Assembly (NCBI GenBank): GCA_020002185.1 | Contig: CM034543.1 | Coordinates: 8,876,982 to 8,940,981, forward strand | DNA length: 64,000 nucleotides | Direction: 5' to 3' | DNA from: Paraescarpia echinospica | Lineage: Eukaryota; Annelida; Polychaeta; Sabellida; Siboglinidae | Shown here: positions 25,456 through 37,499 of the stretch, in pieces | Layout: every line of letters begins with the position of its first letter | Position numbering within the stretch: position 1 is the first letter of the stretch | Made by a program: the position numbers and the translations under genes | Notes under the pieces: generated by a model | The model's input: only the letters and a program-made list of their open reading frames with translations | Told to the model about the DNA's origin: nothing | Database searches by the model: none

Positions 25456-26676
25456 TAATGGAAGAAGAAGAAAAGGCGCACGGCATGAAACTAAATTACA
25501 TGACCAACATTTAACGCGCCGCGCTCAATAACTTGTTTAACTCTATTACTGAGGGGAAGTGTTTTAAAGGCGTCATGTGTCAATTAAATTTATTAATGGT
25601 GGCTGCGCCCCCGATATATACCATTGTTATCTCTCTTCATTATATTTATGTGACACTAAAATCGTGTCGTGACGTGGTTGCGGGAGCCTGAGGAGAAATA
25701 AATGTCACAATCAACGATCTACTTAAAGATTGCCCAAAACATCGTGGTATATGGCCGTGCAGAGGAAAGCATAATTAAGCTGCAGACGTTCTCCCCTTCA
25801 TTAGAAACTCTGAAGGACATCGACCTGTTTGCAACTTCGACACATTCGTATTCGCATGGTTACGTTTCTCCTGTTATGACTCAACATTGGCTGCAAGCAC
25901 GGAGTGAAGAAACTGAGGAATTGTGATAGATAAATAACGATTTTTAATACGTCAATGTACGACACTATGTGAAGACCCTGCTAGTCTCCTTTCCCCATCA
26001 ACCAGTTTCAACTTATATCGACGTTTTAACGTAGCTCCAGGATTTTTCGTGAATCCGTCATCATTTGACTTGGTTCGCAGAGTTCTGACATAACGTTAGC
26101 CGTTTCAAAGCAGTTTAATCTACAATGATATAAACAACGACGGGGCGTTTGAAGATCGAATCGTGACCGATAAATATAAAATAACATCGTTTTATTGGAA
26201 AAAACGAGAGAAAATGTTCCTGATGTTAACGATTGGCACCGATACATTATTCTTCGTAGCATCTGTTAAGACGAAACTTGCTTTACACTGGCTGTATTCT
26301 AGTGTATAAGTGAATAAATTGTGAACGCAATACTGCATTACGTAACACTATGTAGTTGTGAATCGTAACTTTATGCAAGCCGCTTACGTCCAACTTAGAT
26401 CATTGCCACATCTGTTGTAGATGCAGTGTGCTCCAGCAGACACAGGCAACGTGTCCTGCAGCTGTGCAGTTTTATTGCTTTGTACCCCATCGCATCGTAA
26501 TAATAAACCACACGGTACATTTAGTTATATGGAGAACAAATAAATTAAACTTATGCTACACAGCACATTGCTTTTATAGGTTGTCAGAATATGATGCGCG
26601 AACATCAAACGACAATAAAATGCCATGTCGTAACGTATCCGTAACTCTGACGTTCTTTAACAGTGTCGTAGATCTG
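25456..26676. other. Spacer, no gene seen
   Basis: Short open frames on both strands (for example 25702-25926 and 26428-26694 on the plus strand) lack recognisable motifs or supported splice sites. Confidence 0.45.
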
Positions 26677-26840
26677 CAGGGGCCGGTTTCATGAAGCGTA
26701 CTTAAAGTTACGCAGTTACTTAGCGTCACGTGTTTGCGTAAACTCCTAAGTTCAATTAGATTAAAAAAATCACGTCATTTACTAAGACAATCATCTTAGC
26801 GTTAAGAACGTTCTTAGCCGCTTCATGAAACCTGCCCCTG
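26677..26840. mobile_element. MITE with 22-23 bp terminal inverted repeats
   Basis: The left end CAGGGGCCGGTTTCATGAAG and the reverse complement of the right end CAGGGGCAGGTTTCATGAAG differ at one base. Total length is 164 bases with no coding capacity. The interior also has TTACTTAGCG/CGTTAAGAACG-like partial symmetry. Target-site duplication is not obvious. Confidence 0.85.
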
Positions 26841-27480
26841 GTCAAATTATTCGAGTAAATACTCCGATGATTCTCCAGCGACAGCGTTGTTTGGTTCTTT
26901 AAACTATAGTGAAGTCCCCTTCACGGTAACCAACACTGGATTGTACAAACTCCGGTGTGCACTGATACACGTGACATACAATATCGAGTTGGTATGAAAG
27001 AGAGTGCTGCCCATTTTTACGATCACGCTTATGCTGTCGTGTTTATAGTTTCCTACATGATTTTCGAAGAATTCAAGCGTTTGCTCAGCAACCAGGTTTC
27101 GTTCAATTGTAATTGACCTATTCACCATGTGACTTAGATAGAGGTTCGCCAAGCCATGGTAAAATTATTCAAAAAACGTTATTCGGACATTCCGTCGTAT
27201 CTTTTGTTGAAAGTCTCGCCCCAAACTTGTTGTTGTAACAAAAAACGTAAGACACCATTTTCAAAGCGAAAACGATATGCGAGAATGTTTGATTTAGCAG
27301 ATGTCGATCGTGTATATGTAGCGATATTATTACTGTTATCGACATTGTTGAAATAAGCAAAGTGTCACGCGCATAATGTTGACTGTGAGGTAGGCAAACT
27401 GTGACGTAGGCAAACTGTGACGTATTGGCTCCATCATTTGCATATGATAAAACAATACGGTTCTATGTTTTATGTTAGTT
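26841..27480. other. Spacer, no gene seen
   Basis: A minus-strand open frame at 26904-27152 has no recognisable motif. Nothing else is supported. Confidence 0.4.
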
Positions 27481-27722
27481 TTGCATGTGTGGGGCAGACA
27501 GCGGGTCTACTGGGGTGGTTTGCAGATTTATAATGCGAAATGCGTCCAGGCATGAGGATCTTGAGGGGACAAAATTTAAAATGGAATTTTCTTCGTCAGT
27601 TGTGTACGTGTGGGACTGACATTTTGTGTGCGATATAGCAGGTCCAGTGGGGTGGTTCTTCGATAGAAATTCTTTCGGGGCGGTGGGGATCTCGGGGGTT
27701 CACAATTTCCAAATGGTTTTAA
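27480..27722. repeat. Two-copy diverged tandem repeat of about 125 bp
   Basis: GTCTACTGGGGTGGTTTGCA (27505) recurs as GTCCAGTGGGGTGGTTCTTC (27642), each followed by a G-rich block (GATCTTGAGGGGAC, GATCTCGGGGGTTC) and AAATTTAAAATGG or AATTTCCAAATGG. A minus-strand open frame over copy 2 has a hydrophobic start but no ATG. Confidence 0.55.
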
Positions 27723-27829
27723 CGTAGGCGACTGCCTTTTTCCCCGGGCAACGCTAGGTAACTCGACAAGGAGTACACAAATAATTACACTGACAGTAAC
27801 AACTGACCATTTCGTCAATGTAAATGATT

Positions 27830-28205
27830 AGTTGATGAACCGTAATTAATTTACGTAAACTATTTCAGATATTGTAGCCCATACGTGTAGTTGTAACTAA
27901 GCCAACATGTTGCCTGCAATACACCTACCACTTGGTTTGCTCAGCCAGCTGATAGGCGCGATAGATTCTAGTTTTGTTTCTCTGTCAGCAGCCCAGTTTC
28001 CAGTAATGTCGGTGTTATATTATATTCTCTACGATCACAAGATAAACAGTCTCTTGATGTTTTGAGATGTGTCGCATGCACGCTATCAGAGGTGTTACCG
28101 TACCAGACAGTGTAAAAAATAACCAGATCAGAGAGTAAACCCCTGAATCCATCTCATATGTCATCAGATATTGAAGAGTCCTGTGGTTTTGGTACAAAAA
28201 AACAG
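27830..28205. other. Spacer, no gene seen
   Basis: No supported feature. Confidence 0.4.
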
Positions 28206-28209
28206 GCTA

Positions 28210-28875
28210 ACAGGGGAGCATCAACCACCCACAGATGTTTGGATCAACCAAAAAAATTAGAAACAGTCGAAAACTTCACCTACCTCGGCAGCTCCATCAA
28301 CAACCATCGATCATGAACTAAACTGCAGAGTAGGGAAAGCGTCAGCAGCCTTCAACCAGCTGGGGAAAATTTGGGACAACAAGAAATCTACCTTGAAATA
28401 TAAACTCCGCTTTTATAACTCAAACGTTATACCAACCTTCCTATACGGATGTGAAACATGGCAACTAAAAAAAGCCAAGAAAACAAAATCGATGCATTCG
28501 ATACCAAATGCCTGCGAAAGATCTTGGGCAAACACTGGAGCGACCATGTGACGAACATAGATGTGCAGAAACGATCAGGACAACCTCTGGCATCATCTAC
28601 TATCTGCACAAGACGAATGAGCTGGCTCGGCCATGTCACAAGGCTCCCACCTACTAGACCTGCCCAACAAGCGCTATGGTGGATACCAACTGGTCAGAGA
28701 AAGAGGGGACGACCAGGAATGAACTGGCGCCAAACAATTGACCGCGACCTACAGCTGGTCAACAAAAGTTGGAGCGACGTCAGAACACTAGCAAGCGGCA
28801 TATCTGGATGGCGTGCTTTGACTGCCTCATGCGTCTCTAGACGCGGGAGCCGCTAAGTCTAAGTAAGTAAGGTGG
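28210..28875 (+). pseudogene. Non-LTR retrotransposon RT C-terminal fragment with TAAG tail
   Basis: Plus-strand frames give LETVENFTYLGSSINNH, then a break, RVGKASAAFNQLGKIW and FLYGCETWQ (up to about 28460), then after a frameshift KIDAFDTKCLRKILGKHW, MSWLGHVTRLPP and GQRKRGRPGMNWRQT to 28856. This is the C-terminal third of a LINE reverse transcriptase, with FTYLGS, LYGCETW and LGHV...RGRP...W blocks. The 3' end reads TAAGTCTAAGTAAGTAAG, a short TAAG-type tail as seen in RTE-like elements. Clade assignment is tentative. 5' truncated and frameshifted. Confidence 0.8.
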
Positions 28876-29420
28876 TTTGCGCTTATGCCAAGCATACACA
28901 CCGTTAACGTAATTTTATAGCAACATTTTAATAGACAAAGAACAGATGGAAGACCAGGGAAAATTTGCAATGACCAAATCAAACATAAGAACACCTCACT
29001 CCCGATATTAACATGGGTCAAGAAGGAAGGGTGTGAAGGACTGCATCAGACTAAGTTGGACTACGTATTACAGTGAATAAGTCATATGCTCTCTGGGCTT
29101 TCCTTTTCAACTGTTGTCTATATTCTCCTGTACGTCCGTACGTCATGACTCCCTCTACTGTCCTCGGTGTGTTCTCTTCAACTTATTTCAGACGTTGCAC
29201 CTTTAACTCTGACCCTCGGTAATCTTTATAAATTCATCCATTTACTTGATCTCCTTCCCGTCCGACATAATGTAAAACTAGCAAACTCTCTCTCTCTATC
29301 CCCCCCTCTCTCTCTGTCTGCCTGTCTGTCTGTCTGTCTATATATAAATATACAAACCATATCACCCATATCACTCATGGCTTTTCTTGGATCACTCTCA
29401 AAACATACATAATCTTCCCG
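28876..29420. other. Spacer, no gene seen
   Basis: A short (CT)n/(CTGT)n run at 29286-29340 is the only clear feature. Confidence 0.45.
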
Positions 29421-29424
29421 AGAC

Positions 29425-29545
29425 TATAATTCAGTTTATGTTATCTCCTCCGAAAGACACAGGCAACATGACTTGGGCGAAATTGCCCAAATTTCGAAAA
29501 GGCGATCGGTGCCAAGATTCGAACACCGGTTCTTTCCCCTGCCTT
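29425..29545 (-). mobile_element. SINE family 2, copy 2 (partial)
   Basis: On the minus strand: GTGTTCGAATCTTGGCACCG with the B box, then ATCGCCTTTTCGAAATTTGG and GTTGCCTGTGTCTTTCGGAG. This matches 25250-25335. The A-box half is absent. Confidence 0.7.
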
Positions 29546-29549
29546 TACC

Positions 29550-30015
29550 ATTTCCATGTAATACAGAATGTAATCAAACATGATATATTGCTTCATAACA
29601 GCAAGCCGGTAGTCATAAAATTATGAGTATACCGCAGTCTCCATTTTCGAATATCCTAATATCCATTAATTATTGTTATGTCATCGACATTCGGTCTGGT
29701 TTGACATATATACTTATATAAGTATTATTACATGACAATATTGAATCAGACTGGTCAATGATAGTTCTATGATATGTAATAAAATACGTTAATTTTGATG
29801 TTATTCCTACGACCTTTTATTGTTGCAACGCACGTGCTGCAGTGCGACGAAAGGTCTGGTGATTATTGCCGGTGTAGAATTGTATAAGCTGCAAATCGTG
29901 ACAAGGTTCAATGTCATGGAAGTTTGATATTGGTTCAACTGTTCTGCGTACACCTTCGTCATTCCATAAAGCCGTCATCAGATCCAGGGTCTCAGGCGCT
30001 GCTGCCACATCACGG
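29550..30015. other. Spacer, no gene seen
   Basis: No supported feature. Confidence 0.4.
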
Positions 30016-30019
30016 ACCC

Positions 30020-30178
30020 TGGATAATCGAGGTTAGTTGCGGGAGAGAAAAACGATAGCGCCACCTAACGGAGAGGCGGTAGTATCTCACGTTCACGTTA
30101 TCACTGTTCACTACGCCAGGTGGCGAAGACGAGTAGGTCTTACTCCAAATCAATGTTTTTGTTTGCCTCGATTATCCA
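30020..30178. mobile_element. MITE with 13-bp terminal inverted repeats
   Basis: TGGATAATCGAGG at 30020-30032 is exactly inverted at 30166-30178 (CCTCGATTATCCA). Total length is 159 bases. The interior shows AGCGCCACCTAACGG and GCCAGGTGGCG, partly complementary. No coding capacity. Superfamily not assigned. Confidence 0.7.
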
Positions 30179-30396
30179 CTCTCCGTGGGGTGGCGCTACC
30201 ATCGACATGCACACGAACATGCCAAAACGTAATATATTAGTTTCTCGGTATACATCGCAACATACTAAACAAACAAGATAATTCAGCACACAAGGCGTCA
30301 TGCTGACAAGTTGTCGATATGACGCAGCTAACAGCAATCATTTATTCCCGAAACAGAAGATCACCACTAGAACAGACAGACACACAGACACACACA

Positions 30397-30549
<153 letters not shown>

Positions 30550-30654
30550 TCACAAACACACACACACACATCATCATCATAAGAATATCATCATCATCAT
30601 CATCATCATCATAACATTATCATTTCAATATTACTATGACAATATTAGACACGC

Positions 30655-30895
30655 AGGCACACAAGCCACCTTCAGGTTCTCCACAAAAACATTTGCACCC
30701 CCTTGACGCTCGCCAAACACACCATTTTGAAGCTTTCTACATACATCAATTTGCATCCGCCCTCCTGGCTGACAAAAAACCTAAAATTACATCCCACGAT
30801 CCACTCGCCTTTCTTAAATGTTGTGGGGCTTCTTCGTCGGAACAGGGGCTGAGTCCCCAAGCCCCACCCCCCCCCCGTTCCGATGCCTATGATAT
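30655..30895 (-). repeat. Dispersed repeat with internal minisatellite, copy 2
   Basis: It contains CATTTGCACCCCCTTGACGC, TCGCCAAACACACC, TTTTGAAGCTTTC units, then GGGGCTGAGTCCCC, CCCCACC plus a C run, and GTTCCGATGCCTAT. The order matches 10905-11125. It separates the long (CA)n and (TG)n tracts. Confidence 0.55.
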
Positions 30896-30896
30896 A

Positions 30897-31034
<138 letters not shown>

Positions 31035-31206
31035 TGTGTAATATATATATATTTATTTATTTTGTATATATATATATATTATAATATATATATATGTATA
31101 TTTATATAATATATATATGCCCCATCATGTACTCGATTACGTATGGCCTAAAGTATTATATAAAAAATGCGTTGTATATGAGTAATTTGGAAGAAACGTG
31201 TGTGTG

Positions 31207-31280
31207 TGTATGTATATATATATGTATATATATATACATGTATATATATATATATATATGATATATACATATATACATTG
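31207..31280 (+). repeat. (TA)-rich microsatellite
   Basis: Imperfect TATATG/TATAC runs forming a self-complementary AT tract. Confidence 0.85.
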
Positions 31281-32460
31281 TATATCATAGGCAGAGAGAG
31301 GGAATACCAAAGTCTTAGAGGAATCTCCTGAACCCTATTATTTGCAATTACATACCATGTTTATCATAAGTCTATACCTTGTACTATTTTAAATTAAAAT
31401 TTGACATATATGTATTATATGTATTATTTGAAATGTCTGACAGGTAAAATTAAATTAATTCTTCTTCCTTTTCTTCTTCTACCGTGGTGGTTTACAAATA
31501 AAGTAATTTCTTACAGCTGTTAGTGTGACGTTGTTTAACTTCGTAAATGTTTTTTTTATTATCCACTAGATGGTGCCACCGCACAATGCAACATCATGCA
31601 GTTAGTCTATAGGCGAGTTTGGCCCATTTGGGGGTAATTCGGGGATTTTCGGGGGGTATTACAAGTTTTTTAAAGTATGGATTTTTGAATAATTAATATG
31701 TCACAACTACGCTCTTTTAGCACACTACATTGGGCAATTATGTTATAAAAAGACGTACCAAACGTTAATAATTTCTCATACGGAAAGTAAGAAGTTCATT
31801 ACAATGGGAGAGGATCGCATCATCGCAAGTCTAGTTGACGCATCGATGCTCAAAATTGACGAAGAACAAGGGAGAGAGACGGACCAGATATCATTTTAGA
31901 AAATAACCGTGAAAACTTAATATCTGAGAGGAGCGTGGTCACTTTTGGATGAGGCCGTTTGAGTTGCAGACGTGTTAGCAAACACATAGATGCTTCGTGT
32001 TTCAATTGAATGAATTGACATGTTGTGTATTGAGCAAAATTGCTTGTACCTGAGAGGTGACTTCATGAAAGAGGACCATTTGTTCTCTAAAGTATTCACC
32101 ATGGAGCACCAGAATTGCAAGTTAATGTCAAAAAGTCAGTGTTTGTCTCATGGAGGATCGCTGTCTATCACGGAGACCGTCAACTTCAGACTATCGAGGT
32201 CTCCATGTTCTCCAAATGATGTAAGAAATGTTGTGGTATGAGTGTTTTATCTATTTATTTATTATTATTTATTTATCTAATATTTTTACACAATTTGTAG
32301 AGCCAATTATGATGTGTTTTACCAATTTTTAGTGCTGACCATAATGAATTTTACCCTTTTTATATATTGTACCAATTATATTACTGTCAATGTCCGTTTT
32401 TAATGCAATGTTTTAAACGGACAATAAAGTTATTGAATCTTGATAACATTGTCAACCCCA
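31281..32460. other. Spacer with a possible LINE-type 3' end
   Basis: The end of this stretch has CGGACAATAAAGTTATTGAA (32415-32434), reminiscent of LINE 3' tails on the plus strand. Upstream open frames (31804 on, 32020-32241) have no recognisable motif. Confidence 0.35.
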
Positions 32461-32570
32461 CTTGAAGCGAATGAAGAGTAGCGTCCGTTTGCTGTTGCAA
32501 AAAATTTCCATGGAAGAGGTAATGCTTGGATGTTTCCCGTATCTGGAACACTGTGAGAAGACTGCATACA
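32440..32570 (+). repeat. Dispersed repeat fragment of unknown origin, copy 1
   Basis: Contains AATGAAGAGTAGCGTCCGTT and TTCCATGGAAGAGG, TGCTTGGATGTTT. These match the minus strand at 37500-37600 (AATGAAGAGTAGTGCCCGTT, TTCCATGGAAGAGGCCATCC). One frame gives MKSSVRLLLQKISMEEVML. I do not recognise the source; a mobile element or processed gene fragment is possible. Confidence 0.5.
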
Positions 32571-32732
32571 TATTATTTTTTTGTCGACGTGATGAAGAAA
32601 GAGGAACCCTTGGCTTTCGAGAGGATAGCACGCCGGAAGAAGACTTTCATGATTTTAGCGTGGCCACTTTCTAACAAAAGGCTGGTGCTGCATACCCAAT
32701 TCGCTTTTACATAGCTCTCACAACCATACTTA

Positions 32733-32970
32733 TAGGCACGAGAACAGGGGGGCAATTGCTCCTCTTGAATTTCTCCGGGGGGCAGACATATGGTTCTGCC
32801 CCCCCCCCCCCATTATCTGTGAGCGTGAATGTTTGTTTTTGTGGCGAGCGTCAATGACGGCTGGAAATGTAAATTTTCTGAGACGATAATGTGTATTTTT
32901 GTCGACTGTGAAAGGTGTGTGCAATTGGAGGGCAGACATATGGTTTTCTGCCCCCCCCCCCCAGTAATAG
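32733..32970 (+). mobile_element. GC-tract element with two G-run/C-run hairpins
   Basis: The left end TATAGGCACGAGAACAGGGG resembles the inverted ends of 10905-11125 and 30655-30895. Hairpin 1: GGGGGGCAGA (32777-32786) pairs with TCTGCCCCCC (32795-32804) around CATATGGT. Hairpin 2: GGGCAGA (32930-32936) pairs with TCTGCCC (32947-32953) around CATATGGTTT. The hairpins lie about 152 bases apart with the same CAGACATATGGTT core, so a duplication is likely. No coding capacity. Confidence 0.6.
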
Positions 32971-33057
32971 GTGGCACGGCGGCGAACATTTTTTTCAAAG
33001 AGCATGCCACATTTATTTTGGGTGATGTAGAAATGTAACGTGCGTGAACTGAGTAAT

Positions 33058-33110
33058 AAATCACAATACTTTATTGTCCCTTAGGAGGAAATTCATTTGG
33101 AGGGTAGCAG
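33058..33110 (-). repeat. LINE-like 3' tail fragment
   Basis: On the minus strand: AATGAATTTCCTCCTAAGGG followed by ACAATAAAGTATTG. This word is typical of 3' ends of some LINE or SINE families; no RT sequence adjoins it. Confidence 0.35.
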
Positions 33111-34440
33111 TAAGACACTCCAGGTCGCCACGACAGAGCCCTCTCTTATCTGTTACAAGTAAAGCAGTTACCAAAGGAATGCGTGGGTATTTATATTAAA
33201 GTCATGACAAGCATTTACTACAGTCGGAAAACTAGCAAACGTATGAATAGCCATATGCCATAAAATATAGCGCCGGACTATTTTTACAATTTATTGCCCA
33301 ATTTTTACGGGATCTGGTAAAGAAATAATTCAGTAATGTTATAGACGATTACATCAACAAAACTAAATCCTAATGTGTACACGTGAATTAACGTGTCATA
33401 GGGGACAATATATAGGTAACATGAGATGATTCTGAAATAGGCTGAGCTACAATCATTGAACTGATGAAGAAACTTTATCTCAGCGGTGTTTTACCTGATG
33501 GTAATTACCATCAGGTCAGTTGTTTGTTACGACGAATCTACAATAGGCAACCTTTTAATTAATCAGCATTATGCACCGGTCCTGTTAAGTTTCTAACAAA
33601 TTATATTAGAATCCAATACAATCTATTCGTACGAACATTATTTTTATTACACCAACTAGAAACGTCCATGACGACGATAATCAAATTCATGTCGAGACAA
33701 CATAAGTTATAACATGCACGGTTGGCGATAGTTTAATTATCTGCAACATTACCAATTAGTTGAATTCATACTTTAAATTATGTTAGAATAGGATCAAGTT
33801 AACTTGACGTTACACCGCACTGATTCTAAGTTCACTTTCTAAATGAATACACATTGCTTGACATGTGAAACAAAACTGGTTTTAGACAAGAATTGCTCAA
33901 ACAGATTCTACAACGTGTTGCTTTTTTGTGGATACACATTATACAAATTACACCTTGAGGGTAAACAGAAACTCAGTTTAAAAAATAGAGTACACCTATT
34001 GCAATTTAATGTGGACACATGACTCTTTGTAAAAGCAAAGGTAAGGTAAGTTCGTATATATCACGGAATCATGTCCGCAGAACTGCACAAAGTGAAATTG
34101 GTGATAGGTTGACGTTTGGGCATCGCTCGCTGTAACGGCTGCGTGGACGTTTGACCGCCGAAAATCATGAACACTCGCAGTTCCCAGAAGCGAGACACCG
34201 TCATCTTACGGTGAGGCCAGAGCGGCGCAGCTGACGAACTGACAGGAGACGGAGCAGCGAGATCTACGGCTACACCAGCCAGCGCTACACACTGGATGTC
34301 CTGTCTTACCATAGCAGGAGCAGCTGCACTTATAGCCAATGCGTCACATGTACCAAGTGGGCATCCCTTCATCGTGCAGAGGCCGTACTCTGTAACATAT
34401 CATCAGCATCTGCAGCGTGGGTCTGATCAATTTCAATGTG
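33111..34440. other. Spacer; one perfect palindrome
   Basis: The only clear structure is a 24-bp perfect palindrome at 33493-33516 whose half-site is ACCTGATGGTAA. A GC-richer block at 34070-34400 is open in three frames but shows no recognisable domain. Confidence 0.4.
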
Positions 34441-34450
34441 TCTGTATTGG

Positions 34451-34478
34451 CGTCTGTGTGTGTGTGTGTGTGTGTGCG

Positions 34479-34513
<35 letters not shown>

Positions 34514-34625
34514 GTGCGCGCGCGCGTGTGTGTGTGTGTGTGTGTGCGCGCGCGCGTGTGTGCGCGTGTGTGTATATGTTTGTGTGTGTGTTTGTGTGTG
34601 TTTGTGTGTGCGTGCGTGCGTGTGA
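34451..34625 (+). repeat. (TG)n/(CG)n compound microsatellite
   Basis: TG tracts with two GCGCGCGCG islands (about 34515-34525 and 34547-34556) and TTTG interruptions. Confidence 0.95.
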
Positions 34626-36670
34626 GCATGTTTGTTGGTGTGTAGCGCATACTGCATATTCCACACTGTTTCATTTTACAATGTATAATATCTATATTAT
34701 CTCGCCTGGTAAAGCGCAACGTCAATATGTAAAATTTCAATTATTATGCGTTTGTTTAAAAATACCGGATTTGTAATTTAATATGTGCAATTTTTCCGAT
34801 AAAGAGACAACGCTCTCTTGTATTTACAAATCGATCAATGCATTGTCGTATTTAAAGGTTACATGTAAATAAAGTTTGCTATCTTCCATCAATGAAAATA
34901 ATGTTACCACAACAATTGTGATTAACAATGAATAATTGTAATGTCCATTTAGATTACCTTAGATATATGTAATGAACAAGAACCACTATAAGTTAAATAA
35001 TTAATTAACATTTATTCACCTCAACCAACTGAGTCAGATCGAATGTCAGCTTTCACCACCTCGGCGGGATCTTTGCATATCGCCTGCACATAGTGGATTT
35101 GCTAACATTAATGGTAACATTACACATTGTACATTAGACATAGGGTAACGTCAAACGTAGTAATGTTGTATAAACCTCGGTCGTCATTGGGCGCTGCTGA
35201 TTACACCAGAGTCAATAACCTCTGACAGATCGTCTTGCGAACAGCTTAGCTTAAGCTAATCCAATCATTTCGTTGCCATTCAAGTTTTGTCTGTTTTCAT
35301 TTCGGCCTATAGTGGCTGATATTACACGGGAGGTAAAAATAATTGTTGGAAGATACACTATAGCTCAGCTACCCGTGAGAATTGTCGAACGGATAATTAT
35401 ATTAGGATGTCAAGTAAAATGCCCTTTGATTCGATTAATTAAAAATTTCATTTACAAAAATGGTGCCCTAACAAATAGCACAAAATGGAATAGGCATACC
35501 TAGATATAAAGCCTTATCATTACTTCAATATCACAGTAGTAATAACGCTGCTAAACAAATATTGATAGTAGTAATTTATTGATTCACCGCAGCTGCACCT
35601 CTACCCAAAATTCATATATTGAATCAACTCAAGAAAACTCCTAACAATCATTCATCCAACTACAGAATATATTTAATGTTCAAAAATAATAAATTTCAAC
35701 ATAACATAATTTCAATGTTCACTGTGTGCTCGTCAGTTGTCCTGCCACTGTCACAGTAACGACAACGATAGATCAACGACACCTGGGGTGATTCGTTTGT
35801 CTCGAGCGCAGAAGATACTTCAATTTCTCTCTCACTGCATGTAATATTTTGGGCTTTGCGAGCTGCGAACTCTGCGATCGCAATATCTGACTGCGTTGAC
35901 TGCGCCAGTGTCACAGATGGTCTTACAAAACCATACCAAAACCATATAAATTATTAAGTTGTGTTTGATATATGCGAATTTATGTGATGAAAGGCAACAT
36001 TTGGTTAGGCACATTAAGAAATCCGGATGGATATACTAGGAGTCGCATTTATGACATTTGTCTGGTAGATAAGCATGCTGTGAAACTACCGCACTTTTAA
36101 AAGTGAGAAACAGAATGCCGGTGTTGTGCTCCGAGCGGTAATCTCTCATCGTGTGATAACACAATAACATAATGCATGCGTGGAAACAACTGCGGTATGA
36201 TATAACTCAATGCTATTCTACACGTTGCTTCAGGACATTATATTCCTCTTCCACTTGCTAGTTTGGTGGTCAGAGAATTATTTATATCATTCTGTTTAAT
36301 GACAGTTTCCTCAATCTAACAAAAATATGTTGTAAACAATAAATTGGTTTCATCTTATGTTATGCTATAGCATCAATGTATTCGCTTGGCAGTTATCGTA
36401 ATATTGAATTTTCCTTAAAGCGGCTTCTTCAACTAATTACTTAGTCCATCAAGAAACCGAATATTTCGTATCCCAAATTGTAATCTGTGAATAGCTTAAA
36501 ACATACCCGCGGCTGGTTTTGGTAAACAAAATGTGCACACGTTTGTTTAATTGGTGGAACTAATTGACTTTGACCCTTACATATGTTAACTTGGTAACGC
36601 TCATTGGTTTCAACCCATAGATTGCCCCAGTAATAGGGTGTCTTGATAAAGCAAAAACAGTGGAAAGTAT
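34626..36670. other. Spacer, no gene seen
   Basis: AT-rich; open frames such as 35273-35503 (+) and 35696-35914 (-) have no recognisable features. Confidence 0.45.
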
Positions 36671-36674
36671 TACA

Positions 36675-36677
<3 letters not shown>

Positions 36678-36759
<82 letters not shown>

Positions 36760-36796
36760 GCGCGCGCACACACACCTATATATGTTTATAACCAGC

Positions 36797-36870
<74 letters not shown>
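36678..36870. repeat. Head-to-head (CA)n / (TG)n inverted microsatellites
   Basis: (CA)n at 36678-36757 with a CGCGCGCG island, then CACACACACC, a 23-base AT-rich spacer, and (TG)n at 36799-36870. The two tracts are reverse complements over about 70 bases. Confidence 0.95.
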
Positions 36871-36877
<7 letters not shown>

Positions 36878-37247
36878 TATTTAGTAGGGACTAGACGTGT
36901 GTTGCCTATGGTAAATATAACTTATATGAATAGTTTTTGCACTGTTTCCCAGAGAAGTTGAACGAACAAGCTACGACAATAGCGTAGCTTGCGCGCTGCT
37001 TTAAGTGTTTAATCCGGTCTTTTATATTGTTGACCTTCAGTGCAACTTCTGTTAGAGATCAGGTTGGGCTAAATGCCATCATAGTTTCATATTTTCGTAA
37101 AGTTATTCATACTTGAAAGGGTCGGTAGACGAGTTCAGTTAAATCAGCAAATATGTATTAGTAATAAATAAAACTTCCTGTACCATGGTTTCCTAAGCTT
37201 AAAAGTAAGATCAAACTTATGACCAGCAATAGTGTACAGATGAAAAT

Positions 37248-37250
<3 letters not shown>

Positions 37251-37339
<89 letters not shown>
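37251..37339 (+). repeat. (CA)n microsatellite
   Basis: About 44 CA units ending in CGCACGCG. Confidence 0.97.
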
Positions 37340-37343
<4 letters not shown>

Positions 37344-37499
37344 GCGTATAATTAGTATGGCTGAAGTTGCATCTTCTTGATAAGCTTTGAGAAGGGAAGC
37401 TTTGTCACAGCTATAGCACATTGCATGTCATTAGCAAGATTCAATATAAATTGTGTCTGGATCCATTGAAAATATATCACTGTGTATTGTTGTAAACAT

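Noticed and set aside
27576..27818. Minus-strand frame starting with a good hydrophobic signal-like segment and a KRQ site
   Set aside because: It has no ATG (the first codon is TTG with an upstream stop) and no clear acceptor; it also lies in a two-copy DNA repeat.
31804..32241. Possible small gene beginning MGEDRIIASLVDASML
   Set aside because: Interrupted by several stops and no splice sites link the open parts.
34061..34372. GC-richer block open in several frames, considered as an exon
   Set aside because: Three frames are equally open and none shows a domain; a CTATG/GTAAGA donor-like site on the minus strand is not enough.
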